Shown here piece after piece: positions 49,933 to 58,818 of a stretch of 64,000 nt of DNA; position 1 is the stretch's first letter, and the number at the start of each line of letters is the position of its first letter. Source of the DNA: an uncultured Collinsella sp. GTDB lineage: Bacteria; Actinomycetota; Coriobacteriia; Coriobacteriales; Coriobacteriaceae. Location: NCBI GenBank assembly GCA_900540855.1, contig UQHK01000005.1, positions 1 through 64,000 of the forward strand, given 5' to 3'. Below the pieces are notes generated by a model. It searched no databases. It had not been told where the DNA came from and saw only the letters and a program-made list of their open reading frames with translations. The translations under genes were made by a program, and so were the position numbers.

Positions 49933-51262
49933 AGAGATGCCCCATCAGATCGGTGTGATACATGCCCGACAAGAACTCGTCGTTTGCCAGCACGTCGAGC
50001 TGAAGCTCGCTATTCTCGCTCACGCCCTCAATCACGAGCTCGCCCAGAGCCGAGCGCATCTTGCGAATGGCGCCGTCACGCGTGGGCGCGCACACGATGA
50101 GCTTGCCGAGCATGGAGTCGTAGTACGGCGGAACTTTCGCACCGGTAAACATGGCGGAATCCCAGCGCACGCGCGGACCACCCGGCACACGCAACGCGGT
50201 GACCGTTCCGCATGACGGCAGAAAGCCCGGCGTTTCGGCATTGATGCGGCACTCCATGGCGTGGTTGCGAACCGGCATGTCCTCCTGCTCAAAGGGCAGA
50301 GGCTGGCCGGCTGCCACGCGCAGCTGCCACTTGACCAAGTCGGTATCGGTCACAAACTCCGTAACCGGATGCTCCACCTGCAAGCGCGTGTTCATTTCCA
50401 TGAAGTAGAAACTGCCGTCGTCCGAATACAGGAACTCGATGGTACCGGCTCCTTCGTAGCCGACGGCACGAGCCAGGTCACGCGCTGCTTTGTGCATGCG
50501 AGCACGAATGTCGTCGCGTCCGTCGAGGCACGGCGCGGGGCTCTCCTCGATCAGCTTTTGGTTGCGACGCTGAACCGAGCACTCGCGCTCGCCGAGCGAA
50601 AACACATGGCCCTGCTTATCGGCCATAATCTGCACCTCAACGTGGTGGGCCGGCGCGACGAACTTCTCCATGTAGCACTCGCCGTCGCCAAAGACGGCCT
50701 CGCCCTCGGCACGCGCCTCGATGAACGCCTTTGCCGCATCTTCCACGCGCTCGACCTTGCGAATGCCGCGACCGCCGCCACCTGCACGCGCCTTAATGAG
50801 CACGGGGCAGCCAATGCGCTCGGCCTCGGCCGTTGCCTCCTCGGGGCTTTTGAGCAAATCGCAGCCCGGCACGATGGGCACGCCCGCCGCGGCAGCCGTT
50901 CGACGTGCGGCGTCCTTGTCGCCCATGCTGTCGATCACCTCGGCCGAGGGACCGACAAACGCCAGGCCATACTTGTCGCAGTCGCGCGCGAAGCTCGCCT
51001 TCTCGGAGAAAAAGCCATAGCCGGGATGAATTGCCTTGGCGCCCGACTTTACGGCACAGGTGAGCACGGCATCGTCGTTGAGGTAGCTCTCGGCAAGACG
51101 CGGGCCGCCAATGCAATACGCCTCGTCGGCAAGCTGCACGTGTAGCGCGTCCGCATCGGCCGTGGAATAAACGGCGACGGTCTTGATGCCCATATCGCGG
51201 CACGCGCGGATAACACGGACCGCGACTTCGCCGCGGTTGGCGATGAGCACTTTGTCGAACAT
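49919..51262 (-). CDS. accC: Acetyl-CoA carboxylase biotin carboxylase subunit
   Basis: 447 residues, standard length. ATP-grasp enzyme that carboxylates biotin on AccB using bicarbonate and ATP. MFDKVLIANRGEVAVRVIRA, the glycine-rich loop KARAGGGGRGIRKV, FMEMNTRLQVEHPVTE and catalytic HHVEVQIMAD are all present. The ATG at 51262 replaces a longer frame to 51373 that overlaps fabZ. Fits between fabZ and accDA in the operon. Confidence 0.96.
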   Translation of the reverse strand: MFDKVLIANRGEVAVRVIRACRDMGIKTVAVYSTADADALHVQLADEAYCIGGPRLAESYLNDDAVLTCAVKSGAKAIHPGYGFFSEKASFARDCDKYGLAFVGPSAEVIDSMGDKDAARRTAAAAGVPIVPGCDLLKSPEEATAEAERIGCPVLIKARAGGGGRGIRKVERVEDAAKAFIEARAEGEAVFGDGECYMEKFVAPAHHVEVQIMADKQGHVFSLGERECSVQRRNQKLIEESPAPCLDGRDDIRARMHKAARDLARAVGYEGAGTIEFLYSDDGSFYFMEMNTRLQVEHPVTEFVTDTDLVKWQLRVAAGQPLPFEQEDMPVRNHAMECRINAETPGFLPSCGTVTALRVPGGPRVRWDSAMFTGAKVPPYYDSMLGKLIVCAPTRDGAIRKMRSALGELVIEGVSENSELQLDVLANDEFLSGMYHTDLMGHLYADE

Positions 51263-51272
51263 GGAGCCTTCC

Positions 51273-51695
51273 TTAACTTTCGTGCATGAGTGCAAAAGAC
51301 ATATCGGCGCGGCAGCAAACCTCACCGTTGACGCTCGCAGTACCCGTCGCAAAGCGGAACGGCCCGCGCGCACGCGTGATGGAGCACACTAGATCCACCG
51401 TGTCGCCCGGGCGCACCGGACGCTTAAAGCGCACCTTGTCCAGACTCGTGTAGAACGGCGTCGCGCCGCGCGCCTCCTCATCACCCATCAGCAGCACGCA
51501 GCAGTTCTGGGCGAGCATCTCGCACTGAATCACGCCGGGAACGACCGGGTTTCCCGGAAAATGTCCCTGCAAAAAGTACTCGTCGCCTGTAATCGTGATC
51601 TTGCCGTGGGCCTCGTCGCCCACCAGCTCGGCTTCATCGAGCAAAAGCATCGGCTCGCGATGCGGTAACAGCTTCTTGAGCTCTTCTTTGTTCAT
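51273..51695 (-). CDS. fabZ: 3-hydroxyacyl-ACP dehydratase FabZ
   Basis: 140 residues. Hot-dog fold dehydratase that converts 3-hydroxyacyl-ACP to trans-2-enoyl-ACP. The catalytic His is in YFLQGHFPGNPVVPGVIQCE with the conserved Glu on the next helix. I take the ATG at 51695 (MNKEELKKLLPHREPMLLLD) as start; a GTG at 51704 directly after the accB stop is an alternative. Whether unsaturated acids are made cannot be seen: no FabA or FabM is present in the operon. Confidence 0.95.
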   Translation of the reverse strand: MNKEELKKLLPHREPMLLLDEAELVGDEAHGKITITGDEYFLQGHFPGNPVVPGVIQCEMLAQNCCVLLMGDEEARGATPFYTSLDKVRFKRPVRPGDTVDLVCSITRARGPFRFATGTASVNGEVCCRADMSFALMHES

Positions 51696-51704
51696 GGATA
51701 TCAC

Positions 51705-52178
51705 CTATCCGATCCTCATGAGGCAGCTGCCAAACTCCACGAGGTCGCCGTCGGCCACGCAGATCTCGAGCACCTCACCGTCTGCCTCGGCCGTCACCTC
51801 GTTGAGAACCTTCATGGCCTCGATGATGCAGAGGGTCTCGCCGGCCTTGACCTTGGAGCCCACGCGCACAAACGGCTCGTCGCCCGGCGCAGGGGCAGCA
51901 TAGAAGACGCCCACCATGGGAGCAGTCACCTCGGTGCCCTTGGGCTCCGGCGCGGCGGCAGGTGTCTGCGTGGCGGGTTCCGGTGCGGCAGGCGCGACTG
52001 TGGGAGCTGCAACTTGAGCGGCCACGGCACCCGGCATAGGCACGGGCACGGCAACCGGCTGCGCGGCACTCGCGCGCTCGAGTTCGACCGCGGTGCCATC
52101 GGGCTCCTCAACACGTACGCGCGTAAGGCCGCGGTCCTCCATCACATCGGCTATCTCGGCAAGTCTTTTGGAATCCAT
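51705..52178 (-). CDS. accB: Biotin carboxyl carrier protein of acetyl-CoA carboxylase
   Basis: 157 residues. An Ala/Pro-rich linker (about residues 40-80) precedes the biotinyl domain, and the biotinylated Lys is in CIIEAMKVLNEV. The thumb is absent or reduced as in many Gram-positives. It is modified by the BirA encoded divergently from the same operon. It is separated from fabF by 3 bp. Confidence 0.95.
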   Translation of the reverse strand: MDSKRLAEIADVMEDRGLTRVRVEEPDGTAVELERASAAQPVAVPVPMPGAVAAQVAAPTVAPAAPEPATQTPAAAPEPKGTEVTAPMVGVFYAAPAPGDEPFVRVGSKVKAGETLCIIEAMKVLNEVTAEADGEVLEICVADGDLVEFGSCLMRIG

Positions 52179-52181
52179 GCT

Positions 52182-53432
52182 CTAGCTCCTCGTATATCTA
52201 CGCAGCGCGATGGCGGCGTTGTGCCCGCCAAAGCCCAGGTTGGTCGAAAGCGCCCAGGTAAGGTCGGCGCGAACCGCTCGATTAGGCGTGTAATCAAGAT
52301 CGCAGGCGGGATCGGGCGTGTGGTAGTTAATGGTCGGGGGCACCACGCCCTGCTCGAGCGCCATGGCACAGGCCATGACCTCGATGGCACCCGTGGCACC
52401 GATCATGTGCCCGGTCATCGACTTGGTCGACGAGACGTGCGCGGCGCGTGCCGCGTCCTCGCCGAGCGCCCGCTTAATGCCTGTCGTCTCGGACGAATCG
52501 TTGAGCTTGGTCGAGGTGCCGTGGGCGTTGATGTAGAGACCCTCGGAAGGCTTGACGTCGCCCTCGGCTACCGCCAGCGATATCGCACGGGCAATGCCGG
52601 CGGCATCGGGGTCGGGGCTCGTAATGTGATAGGCATCATCGGTGTTGCCGTAGCCCACGACCTCGGCATAAATGTGCGCACCGCGCGCCTGCGCATGCTC
52701 CATGCTCTCGAGTACCAGCACGCAGGCTCCCTCACCCATCACAAAGCCATCGCGGTCTGCGTCGAACGGGCGGCAGGCCGTCGCGGGATCGGGGTTGGTG
52801 GTCAATGCGCGGCAGGACGTAAAGCCTGCAACAGCATCGGGGATAATGGCCGCCTCGGCACCGCCCGCGAGGATCGCGTCGGCATAGCCGTGCTTGATGG
52901 CGCGGAACGCCTCGCCCACCGCATGGGCCGAGGTCGCGCAAGCAGTCACGACTGGCAGGGTCGGTCCCTTTGCCTTGTGGCGGATCGCGATATTGCCCGA
53001 AGCCATGTTGGGGATCATCATCGCAATCATATAGGGCGATGCGCGGCGAGGTCCACGATCGGCGATCGTGTGGACGTTGTCGACGAGCGTCTGCATGCCG
53101 CCCACGCCCGAGCCCACGTAGACGCCCAGGCGCTCACGATCGATGGCGCCTTCGACATCAAAGCCCGCATCGTGCATGGCCTCGTCCGAAGCCACCAGCG
53201 CAAACTGAACGCAGGGGTCCAGATGCTTGGCGTCGCGCTTGCCAAAGTACTCGTTGCCGTCAAAGCCCTTGACTTCGGCCGCCACCTTGACGGTAAACGC
53301 ATCGGTATCAAAGTGCGTGATCGGGCCGATGCCACAGGTCCCGGCGCACATGGCCGCCCAGGTGGCAAGCGCGGTGTTGCCGAGCGGCGATACGGCACCG
53401 ATGCCGGTGATTGCAACTCTCTGTTCCATCAT
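52182..53432 (-). CDS. fabF: Beta-ketoacyl-ACP synthase II (FabF)
   Basis: 416 residues. Condenses malonyl-ACP with acyl-ACP. Catalytic Cys in TACATSAHAVGEAFRA, catalytic His in NAHGTSTKLNDSSE and in STKSMTGHMIGATGAIE. The start ATG at 53432 (MMEQRVAITGIGAVSPLG) follows GAGGAG; the ORF extends five codons upstream. The only elongating synthase in the operon (no FabB). Confidence 0.95.
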   Translation of the reverse strand: MMEQRVAITGIGAVSPLGNTALATWAAMCAGTCGIGPITHFDTDAFTVKVAAEVKGFDGNEYFGKRDAKHLDPCVQFALVASDEAMHDAGFDVEGAIDRERLGVYVGSGVGGMQTLVDNVHTIADRGPRRASPYMIAMMIPNMASGNIAIRHKAKGPTLPVVTACATSAHAVGEAFRAIKHGYADAILAGGAEAAIIPDAVAGFTSCRALTTNPDPATACRPFDADRDGFVMGEGACVLVLESMEHAQARGAHIYAEVVGYGNTDDAYHITSPDPDAAGIARAISLAVAEGDVKPSEGLYINAHGTSTKLNDSSETTGIKRALGEDAARAAHVSSTKSMTGHMIGATGAIEVMACAMALEQGVVPPTINYHTPDPACDLDYTPNRAVRADLTWALSTNLGFGGHNAAIALRRYTRS

Positions 53433-53468
53433 GGTCTCCTCATCCAAGCCGTTCTTCGGCCCTGGTTT

Positions 53469-54242
53469 CTACATCGCCATTCCGCCGTCGACGCGCACGA
53501 CCTCGCCCGTAATGTAAGCAGCCGCATCGCTCGCTAAAAAGCGCACCACGCCGGCCACTTCCTCGGGACGTGCCATGCGCTTAAGGGGAATCTGTTCCTC
53601 GGTTGCCGCACGCACCTTCTCCGAGAGCTTTGCCGTCATATCTGTCTCGACAAACCCGGGAGCGACCGCGTTCGCTCGTACGCCACGAGGCGCAAGCTCG
53701 CGCGCCACCGCCTTGGTAAGCCCTATCACGCCCGCCTTGGAAGCAGCGTAGTTGGCTTGCCCGGCATTGCCCATCAGGCCCACGACCGAGCTCATGTTGA
53801 CGACGCAACCGCCGCGCTGGCGCATAAAGGTCTTGGTGAGCGCGCGCGTCATATTGAATGTTCCCTTGAGATTGACATCGAGCACGCGATCGAATGCGTC
53901 ATCGCCCATGCGCATGAGCAGGCCATCGCGGGTGATGCCGGCGTTGTTGACGAGCGCCCAAATGGAACCAAAGTCGTTGAGGACCGCTTCCACGCACGCG
54001 TTGACAGCAGCGGGATCGGCCACGTCGCATTGATATGCGCGTGCCGTGGCGCCAACCGCCTCACAGGCTTCGCACGTCTTGCGCGCCGCATCGACGCTGC
54101 CGGCATAGACGACGGCGATATCAAAGCCGTCCTCCGCCAGACCGACAGCGCAGGCGCGGCCGATACCCCGCGAGCCGCCCGTGACCAGTGCCACGCGACG
54201 TGAGTCGTTGCGCTCGAGCGCGCCGTTGTTCAAGTTGCCCAT
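53469..54242 (-). CDS. fabG: 3-oxoacyl-ACP reductase FabG
   Basis: 257 residues, short-chain dehydrogenase. NADPH-binding VALVTGGSRGIGRACAV, the NNAG motif in ALVNNAGITRDGL, and catalytic Ser/Tyr/Lys in NMSSVVGLMGNAGQANYAAS followed by K. It reduces 3-ketoacyl-ACP. GAAAGGAA precedes the ATG. The N-terminal 15 residues before the Rossmann fold are longer than usual. Confidence 0.95.
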   Translation of the reverse strand: MGNLNNGALERNDSRRVALVTGGSRGIGRACAVGLAEDGFDIAVVYAGSVDAARKTCEACEAVGATARAYQCDVADPAAVNACVEAVLNDFGSIWALVNNAGITRDGLLMRMGDDAFDRVLDVNLKGTFNMTRALTKTFMRQRGGCVVNMSSVVGLMGNAGQANYAASKAGVIGLTKAVARELAPRGVRANAVAPGFVETDMTAKLSEKVRAATEEQIPLKRMARPEEVAGVVRFLASDAAAYITGEVVRVDGGMAM

Positions 54243-54272
54243 GTCATTCCTTTCGGGTTACAGCCCTGTGGA

Positions 54273-55199
54273 CTATGCGAGCTCGTCGGCAATAGCTGCG
54301 ACCTGCTCGGCCGTTTCGCACGAATACACGCGAACGTCGCTCAGCGTACGCTTGACCAGGCCCGACAGCGTTTTGCCAGGGCCGACCTCAATAAACGTGT
54401 CGATGCCCTGATTCTGCAGAGTATGCAGCGTGTCGACCCAACGAACGGCATGACTCACCTGATTGGCCAAGACATCCGATGCCGCTCGCGGGTCCGCCGG
54501 ATAGGGCGCCGCCGTCATGTTTGCCATGACCGGAATCAGCAGCGGTGACGGCGCGTGGCCGGCTTGGATATACGTCGCCAGCCCCTCAGTCGCCTCGGCC
54601 ATATAGGGGCTATGAAATGCGCCCGACACCGCGACTTTCATAGCGCGGCCGCCAGCCTCTTTTACTAGGACGTCGAGCTCCTGCAGCGCCTCGGGCGCTC
54701 CGGCAACAACCGTCTGCTGCGGACTGTTGTAGTTGACCGGCCAGCAGTCCTCGCCGGCCTGTTTTGCCAGGTTCTCGACTTGCGCCGCATCGAGCTTGAT
54801 GACGGCGCGCATGCCGCCCGGATGGCGCTCGGCAGCCGCGGCCATCAGCGCCGCGCGCTCGCACACGAGCTCAAAGCCCGCTCGCGTATCGAACGCCCCC
54901 GCAAAGGCGAGCGCGGCGACCTCGCCAAGCGAAAAACCCGCACAGGCGGCAGGTACCACGCCGCGCTCACGCAGGGCGGCAGCCGCTGCCAGATCGTGAA
55001 CGAACACGCACGGCTGCGTGTTCTCGGTCTGCGAGAGTTCCTCCTTGGAGGCGCTTCGGCACTGCTCACTGGTCCCCGGGCGCACCTCGTCGACAATGGC
55101 GAACACCTCGGCGGCCGCCGGCGATGCCTCGATCAGGTCGACGCCCATCGCGGGGTGCTGGGCGCCCTGGCCGGCAAACAGAAACGCTACGCCACCCAT
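54273..55199 (-). CDS. fabD: Malonyl-CoA:ACP transacylase FabD
   Basis: 308 residues. FLFAGQGAQHPAMGVDL at the N-terminus and nucleophile Ser in GFSLGEVAALAFAG; catalytic His in SGAFHSPYM. It loads malonyl groups on ACP. The ATG at 55199 lies within the end of fabK (13-base overlap), so translation is coupled; a GTG two codons upstream is possible. Confidence 0.95.
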   Translation of the reverse strand: MGGVAFLFAGQGAQHPAMGVDLIEASPAAAEVFAIVDEVRPGTSEQCRSASKEELSQTENTQPCVFVHDLAAAAALRERGVVPAACAGFSLGEVAALAFAGAFDTRAGFELVCERAALMAAAAERHPGGMRAVIKLDAAQVENLAKQAGEDCWPVNYNSPQQTVVAGAPEALQELDVLVKEAGGRAMKVAVSGAFHSPYMAEATEGLATYIQAGHAPSPLLIPVMANMTAAPYPADPRAASDVLANQVSHAVRWVDTLHTLQNQGIDTFIEVGPGKTLSGLVKRTLSDVRVYSCETAEQVAAIADELA

Positions 55200-56131
55200 G
55201 CGCACGCACCCTTCAGGACGTGCTCGGCGCCATCGACTAGGTCGTCAACGATTTCACGTGCACTTTGGCGCTCGTTGACCATGCCGGCAATCTGTCCACA
55301 CAAAAACGAGCCCTCTTCGTAATTGCCGTCCTTGGCGGCCTTGCGAAGGGCGCCCGTGCCCATGGCCCCGAGCTCCTCGACGCTTACGCCCGCCGCCTCG
55401 CTCTTGGCGTAGGCGTTAGTGAAGGGGCTCTTGAGGGCACGCACCGGGCGTCCCGTCGAGCGGCCGGTCGCACGCGTCGAGGTGTCGTTGGCCTTCAGGA
55501 CCATCTCCTTGTACTGCTCCGATACGGTGCACTCATCTGCGATCAGAAAGCGCGTACCCACCTGCACGCCGGCGGCGCCCAGCATAAAGGCGGCCGCCAC
55601 GCCGCGGCCATCGGCGATACCGCCAGCCGCAACCACGGGAATATCGACCGCATCGACAACCTGTGGCACCAGTGCCATCGTCGAGGTCTCGCCAATATGG
55701 CCGCCTGATTCGGTACCCTCGGCAACCACGGCAGTGGCTCCACGACGCGCCACGAGACGCGCCAGCGCCACCGAGGCAACGACCGGGATGACCTTGATGC
55801 CCGCCTCGTTCCACGCCTTCATGTACTTGGTGGGATTGCCGGCACCCGTCACGACGACCGGCACCCGCTCGTCAATCACGACCCGCGCGACCTCGTCGGC
55901 AAACGGGCTCATGAGCATGACGTTGACGCCAAAGGGCTTATCCGTCCTGGCGCGCAGCTCATGAATCTGGTCGCGCAGCCAGTTGGCGTCGGCGTTCATG
56001 GCCGCGATAATCCCTAAGCCGCCCGCCTCGGACACTGCGGACGCCAGCGAGGCGTCGGCGATCCAGGCCATACCGCCCTGGAACACGGGCTTTTCGATGC
56101 CGAGCAGATCGCAGAGAGGAGTCTTGAGCAT
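55187..56131 (-). CDS. fabK: Enoyl-ACP reductase II (FabK)
   Basis: 314 residues, FMN-dependent TIM-barrel reductase of the nitronate monooxygenase-like family. FQGGMAWIADASLASAVSEA, VVAEGTESGGHIGETSTMAL and VVAAGGIADGRGVAAAFMLG place it with FabK, and its position between acpP and fabD confirms the role. It performs the last reduction of each cycle. There is no FabI in the operon; FabK enzymes are known to be insensitive to triclosan. Confidence 0.93.
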   Translation of the reverse strand: MLKTPLCDLLGIEKPVFQGGMAWIADASLASAVSEAGGLGIIAAMNADANWLRDQIHELRARTDKPFGVNVMLMSPFADEVARVVIDERVPVVVTGAGNPTKYMKAWNEAGIKVIPVVASVALARLVARRGATAVVAEGTESGGHIGETSTMALVPQVVDAVDIPVVAAGGIADGRGVAAAFMLGAAGVQVGTRFLIADECTVSEQYKEMVLKANDTSTRATGRSTGRPVRALKSPFTNAYAKSEAAGVSVEELGAMGTGALRKAAKDGNYEEGSFLCGQIAGMVNERQSAREIVDDLVDGAEHVLKGACAWVA

Positions 56132-56133
56132 CT

Positions 56134-56370
56134 CTACTTCTCCAATGCCGCCTCGACCGTATCGGCGAACTCGCCGACCGTCTTGGGGTTCTCCTCGGTA
56201 TCGAGCTGGATGCCAAACTCGTCCTCAACGGCGACGAGGATCTCGACGGTGCCCAGACTGTCGAGACCAATCTCCTCGAGCGTGGACTCGGGCTTCATCT
56301 CGACGTCGTCAAGACCGGCGGTCTCGCGGATAACATCGCAAACGCGCTCGAAGGTCTTCTGATCTGCCAT
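56134..56370 (-). CDS. acpP: Acyl carrier protein
   Basis: 78 residues, acidic. The phosphopantetheine Ser is in LEEIGLDSLGTVEILVAVED. It carries the growing acyl chain. Starts 52 bp after fabH and ends 2 bp before fabK. A strong ribosome binding site (AAAGGAG) fits the high expression expected. Confidence 0.96.
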   Translation of the reverse strand: MADQKTFERVCDVIRETAGLDDVEMKPESTLEEIGLDSLGTVEILVAVEDEFGIQLDTEENPKTVGEFADTVEAALEK

Positions 56371-56422
56371 GGTAGTTCTCCTTTGTTTGTGCCCTAGGGG
56401 CGTTTTTATTTCCTATGTGCGA

Positions 56423-57382
56423 CTACTTCCAACGAAGTAGATAGCCACCTATATCCAGACCGGCGCCAAATCCAACGAGGGCGATGGTGTCGCCCGTGTG
56501 AAGTGCACCGGCGTTTGCCAGCCGGTCGAGGGCAAGCGGAATGCATGCGCTCGAAATGTTGCCGGTCTCGCGCAGCGTTCGAACCACGCGCTTGTCTGGC
56601 ACACCGAGGCGCTTGACCGCCTGACTCAGGATTCGTTCGTTAGCCTGATGGAATACAAAATGGTCGATGTCCTCGACCGAAATGCCCGCATCGCTCGCAA
56701 GCTTATGGACCGTGTCGCAAATCGCGTTGACGCCGAACTTGAACACGCGGCGGCCATTCATGGACAGCACGCTCTCGCTATCTGCGGAGGCCTTAAACAG
56801 CGAGGTGCCGACCAGACCGGGAACGCACAACGTCTCGACGTCGGGCGCCGTCGAAAGCTCAACGGCAAGGGGGCTGTCTCCCCCAGCCTCAATCACCGCG
56901 GCGCCTGCCCCATCGCCAAAGAGCACACAGGTGGCGCGGTCGGTCCAGTCGAGCGCGCGCGTCATCTGCTCGGCGGCAACGACAAGCACATGCTTGGCTC
57001 GTCCTCGGGCGATATAGCCCTCGGCAACATCGAGCGCAAATACGAAGCCGGCGCAGGCAGCCGAGACATCGAAGGCAGGGCACGTCGCGCCCAGTCGCTC
57101 AGCAACGGCACACGCCTCGGCGGGAACAAGGTGGTCACCCGTCGTCGTCGAGCAGACGATCAGATCCAACTGGCTCGCGTCGATTCCGGACACCTGAAGT
57201 GCCCGCTCGCTCGCCGCTACGGCAAGGTCGTCAAGTGACTCGGTGGTGCAGACGTGGCGACTCTTAATACCTGTGCGGGTAAAAATCCACTCATCCGAGG
57301 TATCGAGGAACTCGGACAGCTCGTCATTGGAAACACTGCGCTTGGGAAGCGCCGAGCCTGTTCCAAGAATCGTGAAACCCAT
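56423..57382 (-). CDS. fabH: Beta-ketoacyl-ACP synthase III (FabH)
   Basis: 319 residues. Starts each chain by condensing acetyl-CoA or branched acyl-CoA with malonyl-ACP. The Cys-His-Asn triad is in DVSAACAGFVFALD, FHQANERILSQAV and ETGNISSACIPLAL. The ATG at 57382 (MGFTILGTGSALP) has AAAGGAGG upstream; the frame extends to 57529 but that is the regulatory region. First gene of the fab/acc operon. Confidence 0.95.
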   Translation of the reverse strand: MGFTILGTGSALPKRSVSNDELSEFLDTSDEWIFTRTGIKSRHVCTTESLDDLAVAASERALQVSGIDASQLDLIVCSTTTGDHLVPAEACAVAERLGATCPAFDVSAACAGFVFALDVAEGYIARGRAKHVLVVAAEQMTRALDWTDRATCVLFGDGAGAAVIEAGGDSPLAVELSTAPDVETLCVPGLVGTSLFKASADSESVLSMNGRRVFKFGVNAICDTVHKLASDAGISVEDIDHFVFHQANERILSQAVKRLGVPDKRVVRTLRETGNISSACIPLALDRLANAGALHTGDTIALVGFGAGLDIGGYLLRWK

Positions 57383-57400
57383 CACTAACCTCCTTTGAGT

Positions 57401-57416
57401 TGTTGACGCGTTTACA
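57401..57416. promoter_or_regulatory. Operator-like site 1 in fabH leader
   Basis: TGTTGACGCGTTTACA is an imperfect copy of the palindrome at 57449-57464, 48 bp away, between the fabH promoter and start codon. Confidence 0.45.
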
Positions 57417-57448
57417 TCGACCAAGAGAGGATAGCGCATTTCAGTCGT

Positions 57449-57464
57449 TGTTAACGTGTTAACA
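57449..57464. promoter_or_regulatory. Operator-like site 2 overlapping the fabH promoter
   Basis: TGTTAACGTGTTAACA has perfect 7-bp inverted arms. On the minus strand GTTAAC within it is 16 bp from TATCCT, so the site covers the likely fabH -35. With site 1 it could bind a repressor of the fab/acc operon and of birA. It does not match the FapR or FabT consensus. Confidence 0.55.
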
Positions 57465-57556
57465 TTAAATTGTCCAAATGCGACAAAGGCTTCACATTGT
57501 GTCTCTCTCGACACCATTGCGTTATTCACTTATTCATTAAGGAGGTAGCAGCCGTT

Positions 57557-58333
57557 ATGGATGCCAAATTAACGATAGTCGACGTAACCGGATCGACCAA
57601 CGATGACCTGCTCGAAGCAGGAAAACAGGGAGCGCCGCACGGAACAGGACTTGCCGCCCGGGCTCAGACAGCAGGACGCGGCCGGCGCGGCCACAAGTGG
57701 GATTCAACCGCCGGCAACCTATTGCTTTCGATTGTCCTGCGTCCATGCGTTAATCCTGCGAAGTACTCTGGTCTTGCTGCCGTCAGCGGCCTAGCGGTGC
57801 TCGAGGCGCTCGAAAAACAGGGTCTTGCAAACGAGATTGGCCTCAAATGGCCCAACGACCTGGTCGCGCGTGGACGCAAACTCGGCGGCATTCTGGTCGA
57901 GGCCGCACGCGATAACGAAGGCAAACCTTTCGCCGTCTGTGGCATTGGTGTCAATGTGAACTATGCGCCCCAAGAGGTGCCCGATGGCGGCCTGCCGGCA
58001 ATCGGTCTCTCGGACCTTAACGAGAACGTTCCAGCTGTCGACATGCTCCTCGATGAGGTCTATCACGCAGTTATAGACGCTATAGATGCCTGGGCAGAAC
58101 GCCTCAACGCCATGGAAGAAAACACCGGACCGCTCGCGCCCGTCCACGGCGAATATGTCGCTCACCTCAATTGGATTGGAAAGCACGTTATCGCCCGCTC
58201 CCCTGCCGGTGACGAGCTGGCGCGAGGCATCTTTAAAACGGTCGATGGCTTTGGTCGTGCGTGCATCGAAACAGAAGACGGCTTGCGATCCTTCCATTTT
58301 GAGGAAGCGTCATTGCGCCCCTTGAGTGAGTAG
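57557..58333 (+). CDS. birA: Biotin--[acetyl-CoA-carboxylase] ligase, without DNA-binding domain
   Basis: 258 residues. Attaches biotin to the AccB lysine via biotinyl-AMP. The motif AGRGRRGHKWDSTAGNLLLS is the biotin/ATP loop; GLKWPNDLVARGRKLGGILV completes the active site. ATG at 57557 follows AAGGAGG. It lacks the N-terminal helix-turn-helix of regulatory BirA (about 60 residues), so it is a group I enzyme and not itself a repressor. Divergent from the fab/acc operon that contains its substrate. Confidence 0.95.
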   Translation: MDAKLTIVDVTGSTNDDLLEAGKQGAPHGTGLAARAQTAGRGRRGHKWDSTAGNLLLSIVLRPCVNPAKYSGLAAVSGLAVLEALEKQGLANEIGLKWPNDLVARGRKLGGILVEAARDNEGKPFAVCGIGVNVNYAPQEVPDGGLPAIGLSDLNENVPAVDMLLDEVYHAVIDAIDAWAERLNAMEENTGPLAPVHGEYVAHLNWIGKHVIARSPAGDELARGIFKTVDGFGRACIETEDGLRSFHFEEASLRPLSE

Positions 58334-58393
58334 GTCGCCACAGCCAGCCGCTCGGCAGCCTTACCCGGCGATCCAAACCCATCATGCAAAACA

Positions 58394-58430
58394 AAAGGGC
58401 CCCGCTACCGTAACGGCAGCGGGGCCCTTT
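58394..58430. terminator. Bidirectional terminator between birA and rpsJ
   Basis: AAAGGGCCCCGCTACCG pairs with CGGCAGCGGGGCCCTTT with one mismatch. It serves the convergent birA and str operon. Confidence 0.9.
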
Positions 58431-58449
58431 AAGCTATGAGCGATATCGC

Positions 58450-58758
58450 TTAGAGCTTGATGTCGATGTCGACGCCAGCGGGGAGGTCGAGACGCATAAG
58501 CGAATCAACGGTGCCCGAGGTGGGGTCGAGGATGTCGATGAGGCGCTTGTGGGTGCGCATCTCGAACTGCTCACGGGAGTCCTTGTTCACGTGCGGCGAG
58601 CGGATAACCGTGTACAGGTTGCGCTCGGTGGGCAGGGGGACAGGACCGGAAACGCGAGCACCGGTCTTCTGAGCGGTCTCGACGATGAGCTTCGCGGACT
58701 GATCGACGACCTCGTGATCATAGCCCTTGAGGCGAATGCGGATCTTCTGGGTAGCCAA
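58450..58758 (-). CDS. rpsJ: 30S ribosomal protein S10
   Basis: 102 residues. [20 protein letters not shown] start and [20 protein letters not shown] end are typical; [20 protein letters not shown] forms the long loop. It also serves in transcription antitermination with NusB. It follows fusA by 60 bp without an intervening tuf gene, and closes the str operon; its usual partner rplC lies 14 kb to the left. Confidence 0.97.
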   Translation of the reverse strand: MATQKIRIRLKGYDHEVVDQSAKLIVETAQKTGARVSGPVPLPTERNLYTVIRSPHVNKDSREQFEMRTHKRLIDILDPTSGTVDSLMRLDLPAGVDIDIKL

Positions 58759-58818
58759 CTTAAACCTCCAAAGAGTGCGAGAGATGTTCTCGCGGATTAC
58801 GTAACAGGGAGCTCGAAC

